Origin: Actinomycetota bacterium
GTDB taxonomy: Bacteria > Actinomycetota > CADDZG01 > WHSQ01
Length of the DNA stretch: 64,000 nt
Assembly: GCA_030446465.1 (NCBI GenBank)
Contig: JAUJNI010000001.1
Span: 295,859 to 359,858, forward strand
Direction: 5' to 3'
In this document: positions 35,738 to 44,415 of the stretch, one piece after another
Position numbering within the stretch: position 1 is the stretch's first letter
Layout: each line of letters begins with the position of its first letter
Position numbers and translations under genes: made by a program
Notes under the pieces: generated by a model
Seen by the model: the letters and a program-made list of their open reading frames with translations, nothing else
Told to the model about the DNA's origin: nothing
The model's database searches: none

Positions 35738-37000
35738 TTGTCCGAAGAAGCGCCTCGAGCGCAGCGTGGCTACGAGAGCCTCTACAGAGAGTGGGAAGAG
35801 GCCAGCTGGAGCGCTACGCACATCGACTTCTCGATCGACGCCCGGCAGTGGGGGGCAGAGCTCTCAGAGCGTCAGAGGGCCTCTGCCCGCTGGAACTACG
35901 CCATGTTCCTCACGGGGGTCGAGACGGTCGCCAGGGCCGTCACCGGGGCGGTGGACGCAGCACCGGATTGGAGCTCGAGCGTCTTTCTTGCCGCTCAGGC
36001 CGCCGATGAAGCGCGTCAGCGAGTGTTTCTCGATCGCTTTTTGAGGGAGGTCGCGGAGCAGGGCAGTGATCGTGGGTCGACTTTGCGGGCAAGCGATCAC
36101 GTGACCTGGGGTTTTCGGCAGATCCTCGATGAGCTGGATCGCACCGGCGACGCGCTTCGCAAGCGCCCACAGGAACGAGAGGTCCTCGCCCAGGTCGTGG
36201 TCCTTACTCATGTCCTGATCGAAGGAGTTCTGGCGTTACCGGGCCAATACTTCATCCAGCGCTATGTCGAGGGACGCGGCATACTCCCCGGCCTCTCCTC
36301 GGGCCTCGCTCACGTCGCGCGCGATGAGGCTCGCCACGTTGCGTTCGGCATCAGGTTGTTGAACCAGCTGACTCGCTCCACGAGGGACTGTCGCGACGCG
36401 GTCGTCGAGATGCTCGACCGAGTGGTGCCGTGGACGGTCGGAGTCTTCATCCCACCGCACCTGGATCACAGCTACGTCGAATGCTTCGACTTCACCCTGA
36501 AAGAGATCTTTGCGTACGGGCTTCAATCGCTGGAGTCAAGGATCTCGAGCGTCGGCGTGGATCCAGAGGAGCTCTATCTGCTTGCCCGCGACGACCGCTC
36601 CCTGTCTTACGAAGAGCGGGCCGGGAGATTGCTGACCCTTGTCGAGGCGGGTGTCATCGGCGACGACCGTAGAGAACCGCAGCCCAATCGAGAGGCCCTC
36701 GAGATCTTGTTCGACGCAACCGCGCGCACCATCGACATCGCGGTTGCTCGGTCACTCGGCGGCCCCATCGAGTGGAAGCTCACCGACGGCGAGCCGTGGC
36801 ACCTGGTGGTGGTAAACGATCATGCTGAGGCAAAACCCGGCACCGCCGGCACACCCGCGTTGACGCTCGAGCTCTCCTCGGCGGAGTGGGCGAAGATCGC
36901 GGTGGGCCGAGCCGACCCTCGGCGGGCGTTGCTTACGCGCAGGCTCAGAGTGCACGGCGCCTGGCCTGCCAAGACGAGGCTGCCCAAGCTGTTCGGGTGA
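35738..37000 (+). CDS. R2-like ferritin-fold diiron protein fused to an SCP2 sterol-carrier domain
   Basis: A 420-residue protein. Residues ~40-290 form a ferritin-type helical bundle related to ribonucleotide reductase R2. Possible iron ligands are Glu62 (GVETVAR), Glu91 (ADEARQR), Glu162 (LIEGVL), and Glu197 and His200 (RDEARHVAFG). The first ExxH is ExxQ here (Gln94). Residues ~310-410 look like an SCP2 lipid-binding domain, with the SAEWAKIAVGRADPRRALLT signature. TTG 35738 is the start because GAGGGGGAA lies five bases before it. Flanking acyl-CoA dehydrogenase genes suggest an oxidase acting on a lipid or acyl-CoA, which is inference. Confidence 0.75.
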   Translation: MSEEAPRAQRGYESLYREWEEASWSATHIDFSIDARQWGAELSERQRASARWNYAMFLTGVETVARAVTGAVDAAPDWSSSVFLAAQAADEARQRVFLDRFLREVAEQGSDRGSTLRASDHVTWGFRQILDELDRTGDALRKRPQEREVLAQVVVLTHVLIEGVLALPGQYFIQRYVEGRGILPGLSSGLAHVARDEARHVAFGIRLLNQLTRSTRDCRDAVVEMLDRVVPWTVGVFIPPHLDHSYVECFDFTLKEIFAYGLQSLESRISSVGVDPEELYLLARDDRSLSYEERAGRLLTLVEAGVIGDDRREPQPNREALEILFDATARTIDIAVARSLGGPIEWKLTDGEPWHLVVVNDHAEAKPGTAGTPALTLELSSAEWAKIAVGRADPRRALLTRRLRVHGAWPAKTRLPKLFG

Positions 37001-37059
37001 CCGCCCGCGCGGCAAACCTCTGCAACAGAGGGCGAGAGGGCAACCGTTAGGCTCACCCG

Positions 37060-38214
37060 ATGGATTTCGAGCTGGCCCCCGAGCAGCAGGAGTTCGTCAG
37101 AACCGTTCGGGCGTTCGTCGACGATGTGATCCGGCCGAACGCAGAGCGCTGGGACGAGGAGCACGAGCTCCCCATGGACGCGGTGGGCCAAATGGCGGAG
37201 CTGGGCCTATTCGGGTTGCCTTTTCCCGAGGAGTACGGGGGTTCAGGAGCCGACTTCCTGACCCTTTGTCTCGCCATAGAGGAGATTGCACGGGTCGATT
37301 CGTCGCTTGCCATAACGCTCGAGGCCGCGGTGGGGCTCGGAGCGATGCCGATCTGGCACTTCGGCACCGAGGCACAAAGAAAGGAGCTCCTGCCGCCGCT
37401 TGCGACTGGGGAAGCGCTCGCAGGCTTCGGGCTCACCGAGCCGGGTGGTGGCTCCGACGCGGGAGCCACCAGGACCACGGCGCGCCTCGAGGACGGGGAT
37501 TGGATCATCAACGGCTCCAAGTCGTTCATCACGAACTCGGGCACCCCGATCACATCGTTTGTGACGGTCACTGCAGTAACCGGCACCAAAGACGGGCACA
37601 AAGAGATCTCGGCGATCGTCGTCCCGACCGGCACTCAGGGGTTCGAGGTCGGCAAGGGATATCGAAAGATGGGGTGGCTGCATTCGGATACGCGTGAGCT
37701 CGCGTTCAACGATTGCAGGGTGGCGGAGTCGAGCCTGCTCGGCGAGCGGGGGCACGGTTTCAGGAACTTCTTGAGGATCCTCGACGACGGACGGATAGCG
37801 ATCGCCGCTCTCGCGGTCGGCCTCGCGCAGGGATGCGTAGACGAGAGCTTGCGCTACGCGCACGAGCGCAGCGCGTTTGGCAAACCCATCGGCTCTTTCC
37901 AGGCCCTGCAGTTCAAGATCGCCGACATGGCGATGAAGACCGAGCTCGCTCGCATCGCCTACTACCGGGCCGCGACACTGAAGGAGCAAGGCCGCCCCTA
38001 CAAGAAAGAAGCGGCAATGGCGAAGCTGTACGCCTCTGAGATCGCAGTAGACGTCGCCAGGGATGCGGTGCAGGTGCACGGCGGGTACGGCTACATCGAG
38101 GAGTTCCCCGTTTGCAGGCACTTCCGGGATTCCAAGATCCTCGAGATCGGAGAGGGAACCTCGGAAGTCATGCGCATGTTGATTGCCCGCGAGCTCGGGC
38201 TTCCGCAGAGCTGA
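37060..38214 (+). CDS. Acyl-CoA dehydrogenase
   Basis: A 384-residue acyl-CoA dehydrogenase of the usual length. It has GFGLTEPGGGSDAGATRTTA for FAD binding, the SDTRELAFNDCRV strand, and the catalytic Glu in LEIGEGTSEVMRMLIAREL. About 33 % of positions appear shared with the enzyme at 34391 by eye, so it is a different paralogue. It follows the R2-like gene by 59 bases on the same strand and may be co-transcribed with it. Confidence 0.92.
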   Translation: MDFELAPEQQEFVRTVRAFVDDVIRPNAERWDEEHELPMDAVGQMAELGLFGLPFPEEYGGSGADFLTLCLAIEEIARVDSSLAITLEAAVGLGAMPIWHFGTEAQRKELLPPLATGEALAGFGLTEPGGGSDAGATRTTARLEDGDWIINGSKSFITNSGTPITSFVTVTAVTGTKDGHKEISAIVVPTGTQGFEVGKGYRKMGWLHSDTRELAFNDCRVAESSLLGERGHGFRNFLRILDDGRIAIAALAVGLAQGCVDESLRYAHERSAFGKPIGSFQALQFKIADMAMKTELARIAYYRAATLKEQGRPYKKEAAMAKLYASEIAVDVARDAVQVHGGYGYIEEFPVCRHFRDSKILEIGEGTSEVMRMLIARELGLPQS

Positions 38215-38227
38215 CCGGCCCCCGCCC

Positions 38228-39406
38228 TTGACGAAAGAGCTCGTTGTGACGACGTCGTCGGAGCTGGACGACGTGGTGGCGCAAGCGCGTGACGACCGCG
38301 TCATGGGGCTCGACACTGAGTTCATGCGGGAAAGGACCTACCGGGCCAAGCTGTGCCTCGTGCAGGTTGCGACCCGCGCTTCGACCTTTTTGATCGACCC
38401 TCTCGGGCGCGTCGATCTGGCGCCGCTCGCCAAGGTGGTGGCCGATCCCGGAACCGAGGTTCTCGTCCATGCAGGAAAACAGGACCTCGAGATCTTCTAC
38501 GAGCGCTACGGCGTCGTCCCGGAAAACGTCTTCGACGTCCAGCTCGCTGCCGGTTTCGTCGGCTACGGGAGCTCGCTCCCGTACGGGCGCCTGGTCGAGC
38601 TCGCGGCGGGCGTTCGTCTCCCCAAGGGCGAGTCCTATTCCGACTGGTGCAAACGTCCTCTCACCGCGTCCCAGCTCACCTATGCGGCAAATGACGTTCG
38701 CTTCCTGGTGCGTATCTCCGAGCGACTAAAAGAGGAGTTGCGCGCGCGTGGACGCCAGGAGTGGGCGCGTGAGGAGATGCGTCGGTTCGAGCAGGTGGAG
38801 TCGTACCGCTTCGACCCCGGGCAAGCGTGGCGAAGGGTCCCCGGGCGCGGCAAGTTGACCGGAGCGCAACTCGCGGTGCTGAAGGAAGTGGCTGAGTGGC
38901 GTGAGCAAGAGGCGTACGAGCGCGACCTCCCACGCAACTGGGTGGTCAAGGACCCAACCGTCATCGAGATCGCTCGCCGGGCGCCATCCGAGACGAAGGC
39001 GTTGATGAGCATCAGAGGGCTAAACGCCAAAGAGGTCGAGCGGTCGGGCGACGCGATCATCGGCGCGGTGGTGAGAGGGCGCCGTGCACCGGCGGTCGAC
39101 GTACCGCCGCCTGCCACGAAGAGCGCGCTCGTTAGGGCCCGCATGGTTGCTGCGCTGGCGGACCCCGTTGTCAAGGCCCGCTGCGAGGGGGCGGATCTTG
39201 CGACCGAGCTGGTTGCGACTCAGGGCGAGCTCGAGGCACTGGTCCTCGACCTGGTGACGGGCTCTCTCGATGAGAACCTGCACCGCTTGACGACGGGATG
39301 GCGCCGGGTGGTTGCGGGAGCGGCAGTGCTGGCCCTTGCGAAAGGCGAGATTGCCGTGAAGGCGACCGAGGGGCCGCCTTACATTGAGGAGGTTCCAGTT
39401 CCGTGA
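38228..39406 (+). CDS. rnd: Ribonuclease D
   Basis: A 392-residue 3'-5' exoribonuclease of the DEDD family. Exo I is MGLDTEFMRERTY (Asp and Glu), Exo II is LVHAGKQDLEIFY (Asp), Exo III is LTYAANDVRFLV (Tyr and Asp). An HRDC domain follows from about residue 215, with LKEVAEWREQEAYERDLPRN. The start is uncertain: TTG 38228 or GTG 38246. The TGA overlaps the ATG of the NYN gene, so both RNA-related proteins are co-translated. Confidence 0.9.
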   Translation: MTKELVVTTSSELDDVVAQARDDRVMGLDTEFMRERTYRAKLCLVQVATRASTFLIDPLGRVDLAPLAKVVADPGTEVLVHAGKQDLEIFYERYGVVPENVFDVQLAAGFVGYGSSLPYGRLVELAAGVRLPKGESYSDWCKRPLTASQLTYAANDVRFLVRISERLKEELRARGRQEWAREEMRRFEQVESYRFDPGQAWRRVPGRGKLTGAQLAVLKEVAEWREQEAYERDLPRNWVVKDPTVIEIARRAPSETKALMSIRGLNAKEVERSGDAIIGAVVRGRRAPAVDVPPPATKSALVRARMVAALADPVVKARCEGADLATELVATQGELEALVLDLVTGSLDENLHRLTTGWRRVVAGAAVLALAKGEIAVKATEGPPYIEEVPVP

Positions 39407-40479
39407 TGAGAGGGGCTCCGATGAACGAAGAGGAGAGAATCGCGCTGTTCATCGATTTCGAGAACCTCGTCATAGGGGCGCGCGACCGCGGGGGAACGCT
39501 CGACATGTCGGTGGTGATGGATGCACTGTCCGAGCGCGGAAGGGTGATCATCCGCAGGGCTTATGCAGACTGGAATCTCTTTGCCGAGCATCGCCAGGGA
39601 ATCGTGAGTCAGCGCATCGAGATGATCGAGATCCCCCAGCGCACCGGCATGGTGAGAAAGAACGCTGCAGACATCAAGCTCGCAGTAGACGCGCTCGAAC
39701 TGGCCTTCGAGCGCGAGTTCATCACCTCCTTCGTCATCGCCTCTGGGGATTCCGACTTCACGCCTTTGGTCCTCAAGCTGAGGGAGCTCAACAAGCGCGT
39801 CATCGGCGTCGGCGTCGAGGGTTCGACCTCGCAGCTGTTGCCGGGGGCCTGCGACGAGTTCCTCTTCTACGAACGCCTCCTCGGACCGGGCAACGCCAAG
39901 TCCGCCCCGACTCGCTCTCGAGCCTCACGCCGTGAAGAGGAGGAGGGGGACGATGGTGAGGCGAGCTCCGACCTCAGCGAGGTCTCGAGGCTCGTTACCG
40001 CGACGCTCTCGGGGCTGCAGCGGTCGATGGACGGGTCCGTGTTGTCCTCGATGATCAAGCGCGCCCTTCTGCGCAAGGACCCTACCTTCTCCGAGGGCGA
40101 CTACGGCTTCAGGGCATGGGGCGAGCTCATGCGTCATCTCCATTCCTCCGGGGTGATCGAGCTCCGCACGGGGAACGCCGAGGGAGACCCCGTAGTCGAC
40201 TTCCCGGCGAGCGGGGGAAGTGAGGAGCAAGCCTTCGATCTGCTGAGAGAGGTCGTGGCCGAGTTGCAGGGCAGGGGAGGCCCTCCTCCTCTGTCGGGGC
40301 TGAAGAACGAGTTGCGTAAGCGCAAGCCAGGGTTCTCGGAAAAGGACTACGGCTACAGAGGCTTCCTTCAGTTCGCGAAAGCAGCAACGGCAAAGGGCGT
40401 GGTCGACATGCAGTGGAAAGACGACGACGAAGACTACTTCCTAACCACTACCGGCGCCGCGCAGGCGAGCTCTCACTAA
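39406..40479 (+). CDS. NYN/PIN-like nuclease with two LOTUS (OST-HTH) domains
   Basis: A 357-residue LabA/DUF88-type protein. The NYN domain (about 5-160) has ALFIDFENLVIGARDRGG with the first acidic pair, then NAADIKLAVDALELAF and FVIASGDSDFTPLVLKLREL, which complete the Mg-binding aspartates. A low-complexity acidic linker follows. Then come two OST-HTH/LOTUS domains with DPTFSEGDYGFRAWGELMRH and KPGFSEKDYGYRGFLQFAK. LOTUS domains bind RNA, including G-quadruplex RNA, so a ribonuclease role is likely. Tight coupling to rnd supports a shared RNA-processing function. Confidence 0.85.
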   Translation: MRGAPMNEEERIALFIDFENLVIGARDRGGTLDMSVVMDALSERGRVIIRRAYADWNLFAEHRQGIVSQRIEMIEIPQRTGMVRKNAADIKLAVDALELAFEREFITSFVIASGDSDFTPLVLKLRELNKRVIGVGVEGSTSQLLPGACDEFLFYERLLGPGNAKSAPTRSRASRREEEEGDDGEASSDLSEVSRLVTATLSGLQRSMDGSVLSSMIKRALLRKDPTFSEGDYGFRAWGELMRHLHSSGVIELRTGNAEGDPVVDFPASGGSEEQAFDLLREVVAELQGRGGPPPLSGLKNELRKRKPGFSEKDYGYRGFLQFAKAATAKGVVDMQWKDDDEDYFLTTTGAAQASSH

Positions 40480-41120
40480 GGGAGCTTGCGGGCCGTTCCG
40501 AGGACGTGGGGGGCCAGGGGGACCAGCGAGCAGGCAGGGAACAAGAACCGCCTGCACGACTCGATCCTGAATCCCGCGTCGGCTATGGCCCCAGCGCTGT
40601 CCCTGCCGGCGTGGCAACCTCCCGCAAGGCGCGGCCAGATGGTTGCGTCGAGCAGCCGTTGGATCCGCGCCAGTCCAGGGGAGTCGGCGCGGACGTGCTC
40701 GTAGAAACGGAGCTCGCCGCCCGGCTTCAGCACTCGCCTGACCTCGGCCAGCGCGGCGGCAGGATCGCGGATCGAGCAAAGCACCAGGGATATGACTGCG
40801 GCGTCGAACCTGGCGTCGCCGGCGGGTATGCGCTCGGCAACCGAGTCGACGACCTCCACCGGCACCGACGCCGTCTGCGCCGCGCGCTCGGCGGCGGCGC
40901 GCAGCCGGGGCTCCGGTTCGATCGCCACGATCTTGGCGACGGTCGGGGGGTAATGCCTGAAGTTGAGCCCGTTGCCGGCCCCCACCTCGAGAACGTCTCC
41001 CGAGAGGTCGCTCAAAAGCTCGCGCCGGTGGTCACCCTCGCCGTGCTTCTCCGCACTCCTGGAGAGTCGCTCGTAGACACGGGCGAAGAGGGGATGGTGG
41101 ACCTCCGGCGGTCTGCTCAC
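40476..41120 (-). CDS. Class I SAM-dependent methyltransferase
   Basis: A 214-residue methyltransferase. Motif I is VLEVGAGNGLNFRHYP, the acidic residue ending strand 2 is in IVAIEPEPRL, and motif IV is AVISLVLCSIRDPAAAL. LRFYEHVRADSP is typical of UbiE/phosphatidylethanolamine-methylase-like enzymes. Its stop overlaps the end of the convergent NYN gene by 4 bases. Substrate unknown. Confidence 0.82.
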   Translation of the reverse strand: MSRPPEVHHPLFARVYERLSRSAEKHGEGDHRRELLSDLSGDVLEVGAGNGLNFRHYPPTVAKIVAIEPEPRLRAAAERAAQTASVPVEVVDSVAERIPAGDARFDAAVISLVLCSIRDPAAALAEVRRVLKPGGELRFYEHVRADSPGLARIQRLLDATIWPRLAGGCHAGRDSAGAIADAGFRIESCRRFLFPACSLVPLAPHVLGTARKLP

Positions 41121-41163
41121 AAGGCGGCCCCCGCTGCCGGCAATCGAGACCTCAACGGTCGGA

Positions 41164-42201
41164 TCAGCGAAGCCAGGTGCGCATGATCGCCTTGCTGAAC
41201 CCCCACGCGTATCTCAGGGTCGTGGGCTTCTTGGTGAAGCCCGAAGCCCGCCGGCGAAGCGCAATGGGAACCTCGATGATCCTCATGCCCTTGCGGGCGC
41301 AATCGAGAATCAGCTCGGAGACGTAGAACTGGTCCTGTCGAAGGTCGAGCCTCCTGAGTGCGTGGGCGGTGATCGCTCTGTATCCCGTCGAAGGATCGGT
41401 GATCTTCCTGCCGCCGAGGACGCTGATCAACCTCGCAAAGATCCGCACCCCGTGTTTGCGGGCCCGGGATTCGACCTCGAACTCACCCAGGGTCCTGGAG
41501 CCCTGGACCATGTCGGCATCTCCCTCGAGCAACGGCCGTACCAGGGCGTCCATCTCCCGAGCGTCGTGCTGGCCGTCCGCATCGAGCGTCACGACGATCC
41601 TGGCCCCCGCCTTTAGTGCCGCCTCGTAGCCGAGTCGGACCGCGGCCCCCGAGCCACGCCGCAAGTCCCTGCGGATCACGACTGCTCCCAGGTTGCGCGC
41701 GGTCGCCTCCGTGGCGTCGGTGCAGCCGTCGGCGACGACGATGGGATGAAGCGGTAGCCCGGACACCTCGCGGGGCATCTCTCTCAGGACGTCGGGGACG
41801 TTCTCGGCCTCGTTGTAGGCGGGGATCACCACGGCGCATGCTCCTCGCAGCTCTGGATGGCCCTCGTCCTCGAGCCGCCGCAGCGCAAGGTAGTCGACGA
41901 GGTTGCCGAGCTCGGTCGAGAGAACGTCGTCGCGAGTAAAGCCCCGGAACAGCAGGCCCATGGTGAACAGGTTCGAGATGACGAGAAGGCCGATGATCCG
42001 CCGCTCCCCTCCGGGCTGGAAACCAAGGGCAGAGAGGATCGGGTCGAGCAGACTGGGCGCGACGGCAGCCACGAGCAGCCCGGAGGTAACCAGCGCGATG
42101 GCAAGGAGCTCTCCTCTTCTAAGGAGCCCCTTGTTGTAACGACTGACGGCAAACGACGCGATCAGGGCGGCGACGATCCCGCCGAAGATTCTCAAGCCCA
42201 T
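41164..42201 (-). CDS. DUF2304 membrane domain fused to a GT2 glycosyltransferase
   Basis: A 345-residue protein. The first ~115 residues contain three membrane segments and the DUF2304 ending FTRDDVLSTELGNLVDYLAL. From about residue 120 a family-2 glycosyltransferase follows: CAVVIPAYNEAENVPDVLRE, the DxD in VVTLDADGQHDAREM, and TDPSTGYRAITAHAL. It resembles dolichol-phosphate-mannose synthase-type enzymes, which charge a polyprenyl phosphate. These two are usually separate adjacent genes. The tail KKPTTLRYAWGFSKAIMRTW has no extra membrane segments. Confidence 0.82.
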   Translation of the reverse strand: MGLRIFGGIVAALIASFAVSRYNKGLLRRGELLAIALVTSGLLVAAVAPSLLDPILSALGFQPGGERRIIGLLVISNLFTMGLLFRGFTRDDVLSTELGNLVDYLALRRLEDEGHPELRGACAVVIPAYNEAENVPDVLREMPREVSGLPLHPIVVADGCTDATEATARNLGAVVIRRDLRRGSGAAVRLGYEAALKAGARIVVTLDADGQHDAREMDALVRPLLEGDADMVQGSRTLGEFEVESRARKHGVRIFARLISVLGGRKITDPSTGYRAITAHALRRLDLRQDQFYVSELILDCARKGMRIIEVPIALRRRASGFTKKPTTLRYAWGFSKAIMRTWLR

Positions 42202-42342
42202 GAAGGGCGGCCTTCCGTTAGAAGTGCAGGTCAGCGGCCTCGTGGGCCGCCGCGAAGGCTAGCACGCCCCTTGTGTTGCAGCCGGGTTCTTCCCAACCGT
42301 GGACTCATCGCGACGTTGGCAAGGGCGTGGTTGACTTGATCG

Positions 42343-43092
42343 ATGGAGGGCTATCAGCAGTCGAGCTACGGCGACCGCATCGCGGACATCTACGACGAAC
42401 TCTACGGAGGCGTGTTCGACGTCGAGGCCACCGTCTCTTTGCTGGCGGAGCTGGCTCGCGAGGGCCCGGTACTGGAGCTCGCCATCGGCACGGGCCGTGT
42501 CGCGCTACCGCTCGCCGAGCGAGGGGTCGAAGTGCACGGCGTCGACATCTCAGAAGCCATGGTCGCCAAGCTGCGAGCCAAGCCTGGGGGCGCCGACATC
42601 CCCGTCACCATGGGGGACTTTGCCGACGTGCCCGTGGACCAGCGCTACCGGGTCGTATTCATCGTCTTCAACACCCTCTTCGGTTTGCCGAGCCAAGAGG
42701 AGCAGGTCCGTTGCTTGCGCAACGTGGCGCGGGCCTTAACGGAGGACGGGGTCTTCCTGATCGAGGCGTTCGTGCCGGACGTATCTCGGTTCGACGCTCA
42801 CCAGACCGTGAGGGTGGAAGATGTCACCCTCGATGGGGCGATGCTCGAGGTCAGCCGGCACAACCCGGTTCTACAGACGGTCGCCTCGCAGCACGTCATC
42901 CTCAGCTCGGGGAAGATCGAGATGTATCCGGTCAGCATCCGTTACGCGTACCCTCCGGAGCTCGACCTCATGGCCCTGCTTGCCGGGCTCGAATTGCGAG
43001 ACCGGTGGGGCGGCTGGCGCAGGGAGCCGTTCACCTCGGGCAGCACTTCCCACGTGTCGGTGTACGCAAGGGTGGGCGCCACTCCGGCGTAA
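42343..43092 (+). CDS. Class I SAM-dependent methyltransferase
   Basis: A 249-residue methyltransferase with motif I in VLELAIGTGRVALPLAERG, the SAM-ribose acidic residue in VHGVDISEAMV and motif IV around VVFIVFNTLFGL. The start MEGYQQSSYGDRIADIYDEL is common in this group. A 140-base gap before it holds a GC-rich hairpin (GCGGCC-TCGTG-GGCCGC at about 42234-42250) and no gene. Substrate unknown. Confidence 0.82.
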   Translation: MEGYQQSSYGDRIADIYDELYGGVFDVEATVSLLAELAREGPVLELAIGTGRVALPLAERGVEVHGVDISEAMVAKLRAKPGGADIPVTMGDFADVPVDQRYRVVFIVFNTLFGLPSQEEQVRCLRNVARALTEDGVFLIEAFVPDVSRFDAHQTVRVEDVTLDGAMLEVSRHNPVLQTVASQHVILSSGKIEMYPVSIRYAYPPELDLMALLAGLELRDRWGGWRREPFTSGSTSHVSVYARVGATPA

Positions 43093-43099
43093 CGAAGGT

Positions 43100-43738
43100 C
43101 TAGCGGCAGCAGAGGTCTTTCGTGGTCCACAGCTCCTTGCCCTCTTTGGCGGCAAAGGCTGCGATGGCCAGGCCGGCAAGGGGATCTGCCCACCACCAGC
43201 CCAGCAAGGCGTTGGCGACCAGGCCCACCAGAAGAAAGGCCGAGAGGTAGGTGCACAGCGTCGTCTGGGTCGAGTCGGCCTGCATCGCCCTGCTGTCGAG
43301 CTCCCGGGCGATGGTTCGCTTTCTCCACGCAAGGATGGGCATGACGATCAGAGACACCATCGCCAGGATGATGCCCGGCACACTTTGATCCGGACGAGAC
43401 CCCGACGCGAGATCGATTGCGGCCCGTCCACCGACATAGAGAGCGAGTCCGAAGAAGGCGACGGCGACCATGCGGATGGCCTTGCGCTCGGCTTCCTCCG
43501 CGGTGCGAGTCTCGGTGGTCTCGCTCCTGAGCCTCCAGACCAGGATGCCTCCGGAGGAGCCCTCGATCACCGAGTCGAGCGCGAAGCCCACCAGCGCAAT
43601 GGAGCCCGCGGCCATCCCCGCCACCAGTCCAACTACTGCTTCGAGCGTGTTCCAGACGATCGTGAAGTACTCGAGCAGCAGGCCGCGCCTCAAGCTTCGA
43701 GCTCGAGATGCCTCTGGGAGTGGGTGCCCGACGGACAC
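43100..43738 (-). CDS. Cation-diffusion-facilitator-like cation transporter (TMEM163-like)
   Basis: A 212-residue protein with six membrane segments. Acidic residues are in IALVGFALDSVIEGSSG and MQADSTQTTLCTYLSAFLL; the ADSxQTxxCxYLS pattern marks the short CDF-like transporters that lack the histidine-rich loop and C-terminal domain. It probably exports a divalent metal ion. GTG 43738 avoids overlap with the cupredoxin gene; the frame stays open further upstream. It lies 23 bases downstream of that gene on the same strand, so it may be part of the same copper-responsive unit. Confidence 0.75.
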   Translation of the reverse strand: MSVGHPLPEASRARSLRRGLLLEYFTIVWNTLEAVVGLVAGMAAGSIALVGFALDSVIEGSSGGILVWRLRSETTETRTAEEAERKAIRMVAVAFFGLALYVGGRAAIDLASGSRPDQSVPGIILAMVSLIVMPILAWRKRTIARELDSRAMQADSTQTTLCTYLSAFLLVGLVANALLGWWWADPLAGLAIAAFAAKEGKELWTTKDLCCR

Positions 43739-43761
43739 CTGAGGAGGGTCCACGCCTAGGC

Positions 43762-44280
43762 TCAGGAACTCAGGGAGAAGCTTCCGACCATGCCCCCGTC
43801 GTAGTGGCCGGGTTCGTGACATGCGTACAGCACCGTGCCTTCCTCAGCAAAGGTCCACGTGATCTTCTTGGTCTGCCCGGGAGCCAGCTCCACGCCGTTC
43901 GGCTCCGAATCCATGTCCATGTCGTGGGCCATGTCCTGCTCGTGCTGGTCCTGATAGGCCTCGTCGCCGATGACGAACTCGTGCTCATCGTCCCCTTCGT
44001 TGGTGACCACGAAGGTGATCGTCTCGCCCGCGTCGACATCTATTTCGCCGGGCTGGAACTCCAGGGAGTCGAGCGCCGTCACCTCTACGGTTCGCTCCGC
44101 GGCGCGCTCCTCGGTGGGTTGTCCGAAGGAGACGGTGTCTTCACCGTGGTCCCCGTGTGACTCCACGGCCTCTTCTCCGCCGGCGTGCGAGGCGGGGTGC
44201 CCTCCCCCGCCGCACGCAACGAGGGACAGTGCAGCGGCTGCCATGACTCTGAGCGCCCGAGCCTGTGTCGCGGTTGCCAT
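43762..44280 (-). CDS. Cupredoxin-domain lipoprotein
   Basis: A 172-residue exported protein with a lipoprotein signal ending SLVAC. A His/Glu/Asp-rich linker leads to a plastocyanin-like domain. Type 1 copper ligands are His in DDEHEFVIG, and Cys, His and Met in YACHEPGHYDGGMVG. An additional metal-rich loop QDQHEQDMAHDMDMD sits between strands. It probably binds extracellular copper. ATG 44280 has AAGGAAG seven bases before it. Divergent from the copper ATPase, with the operators between them. Confidence 0.88.
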   Translation of the reverse strand: MATATQARALRVMAAAALSLVACGGGGHPASHAGGEEAVESHGDHGEDTVSFGQPTEERAAERTVEVTALDSLEFQPGEIDVDAGETITFVVTNEGDDEHEFVIGDEAYQDQHEQDMAHDMDMDSEPNGVELAPGQTKKITWTFAEEGTVLYACHEPGHYDGGMVGSFSLSS

Positions 44281-44309
44281 GCAACTTCCTTTCCAGAGGT
44301 TCTTGGGTC

Positions 44310-44338
44310 TTGACACTATACCCCCCCAGGGTATACAT
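44310..44338 (+). promoter_or_regulatory. Promoter of the copper ATPase with CsoR-like operator between -35 and -10
   Basis: TTGACA at 44310-44315 and TATACA at 44332-44337 are separated by 16 bases. The spacer holds the imperfect palindrome TATACCCCCCCAGGGTATA (44317-44335), which matches the ATACCCCNNGGGGTAT style of CsoR operators. Repressor binding there would block polymerase. On the other strand TATAGT at 44320-44315 could be the -10 of the cupredoxin gene. Confidence 0.7.
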
Positions 44339-44350
44339 GTAGCCTCAGAG

Positions 44351-44367
44351 ATACCCCCAGGGGGTAT
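44351..44367. promoter_or_regulatory. Second CsoR-like operator
   Basis: ATACCCCCAGGGGGTAT is a perfect 17-bp palindrome with a single central base. It begins 14 bases after the -10 of the ATPase promoter, so it overlaps the expected transcription start region. No csoR gene is seen in this window. Confidence 0.7.
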
Positions 44368-44415
44368 TTAAGAGGTCCGGCAAATAGGCTGGGAGAGGAA
44401 ATAAGGAGCGATGCG

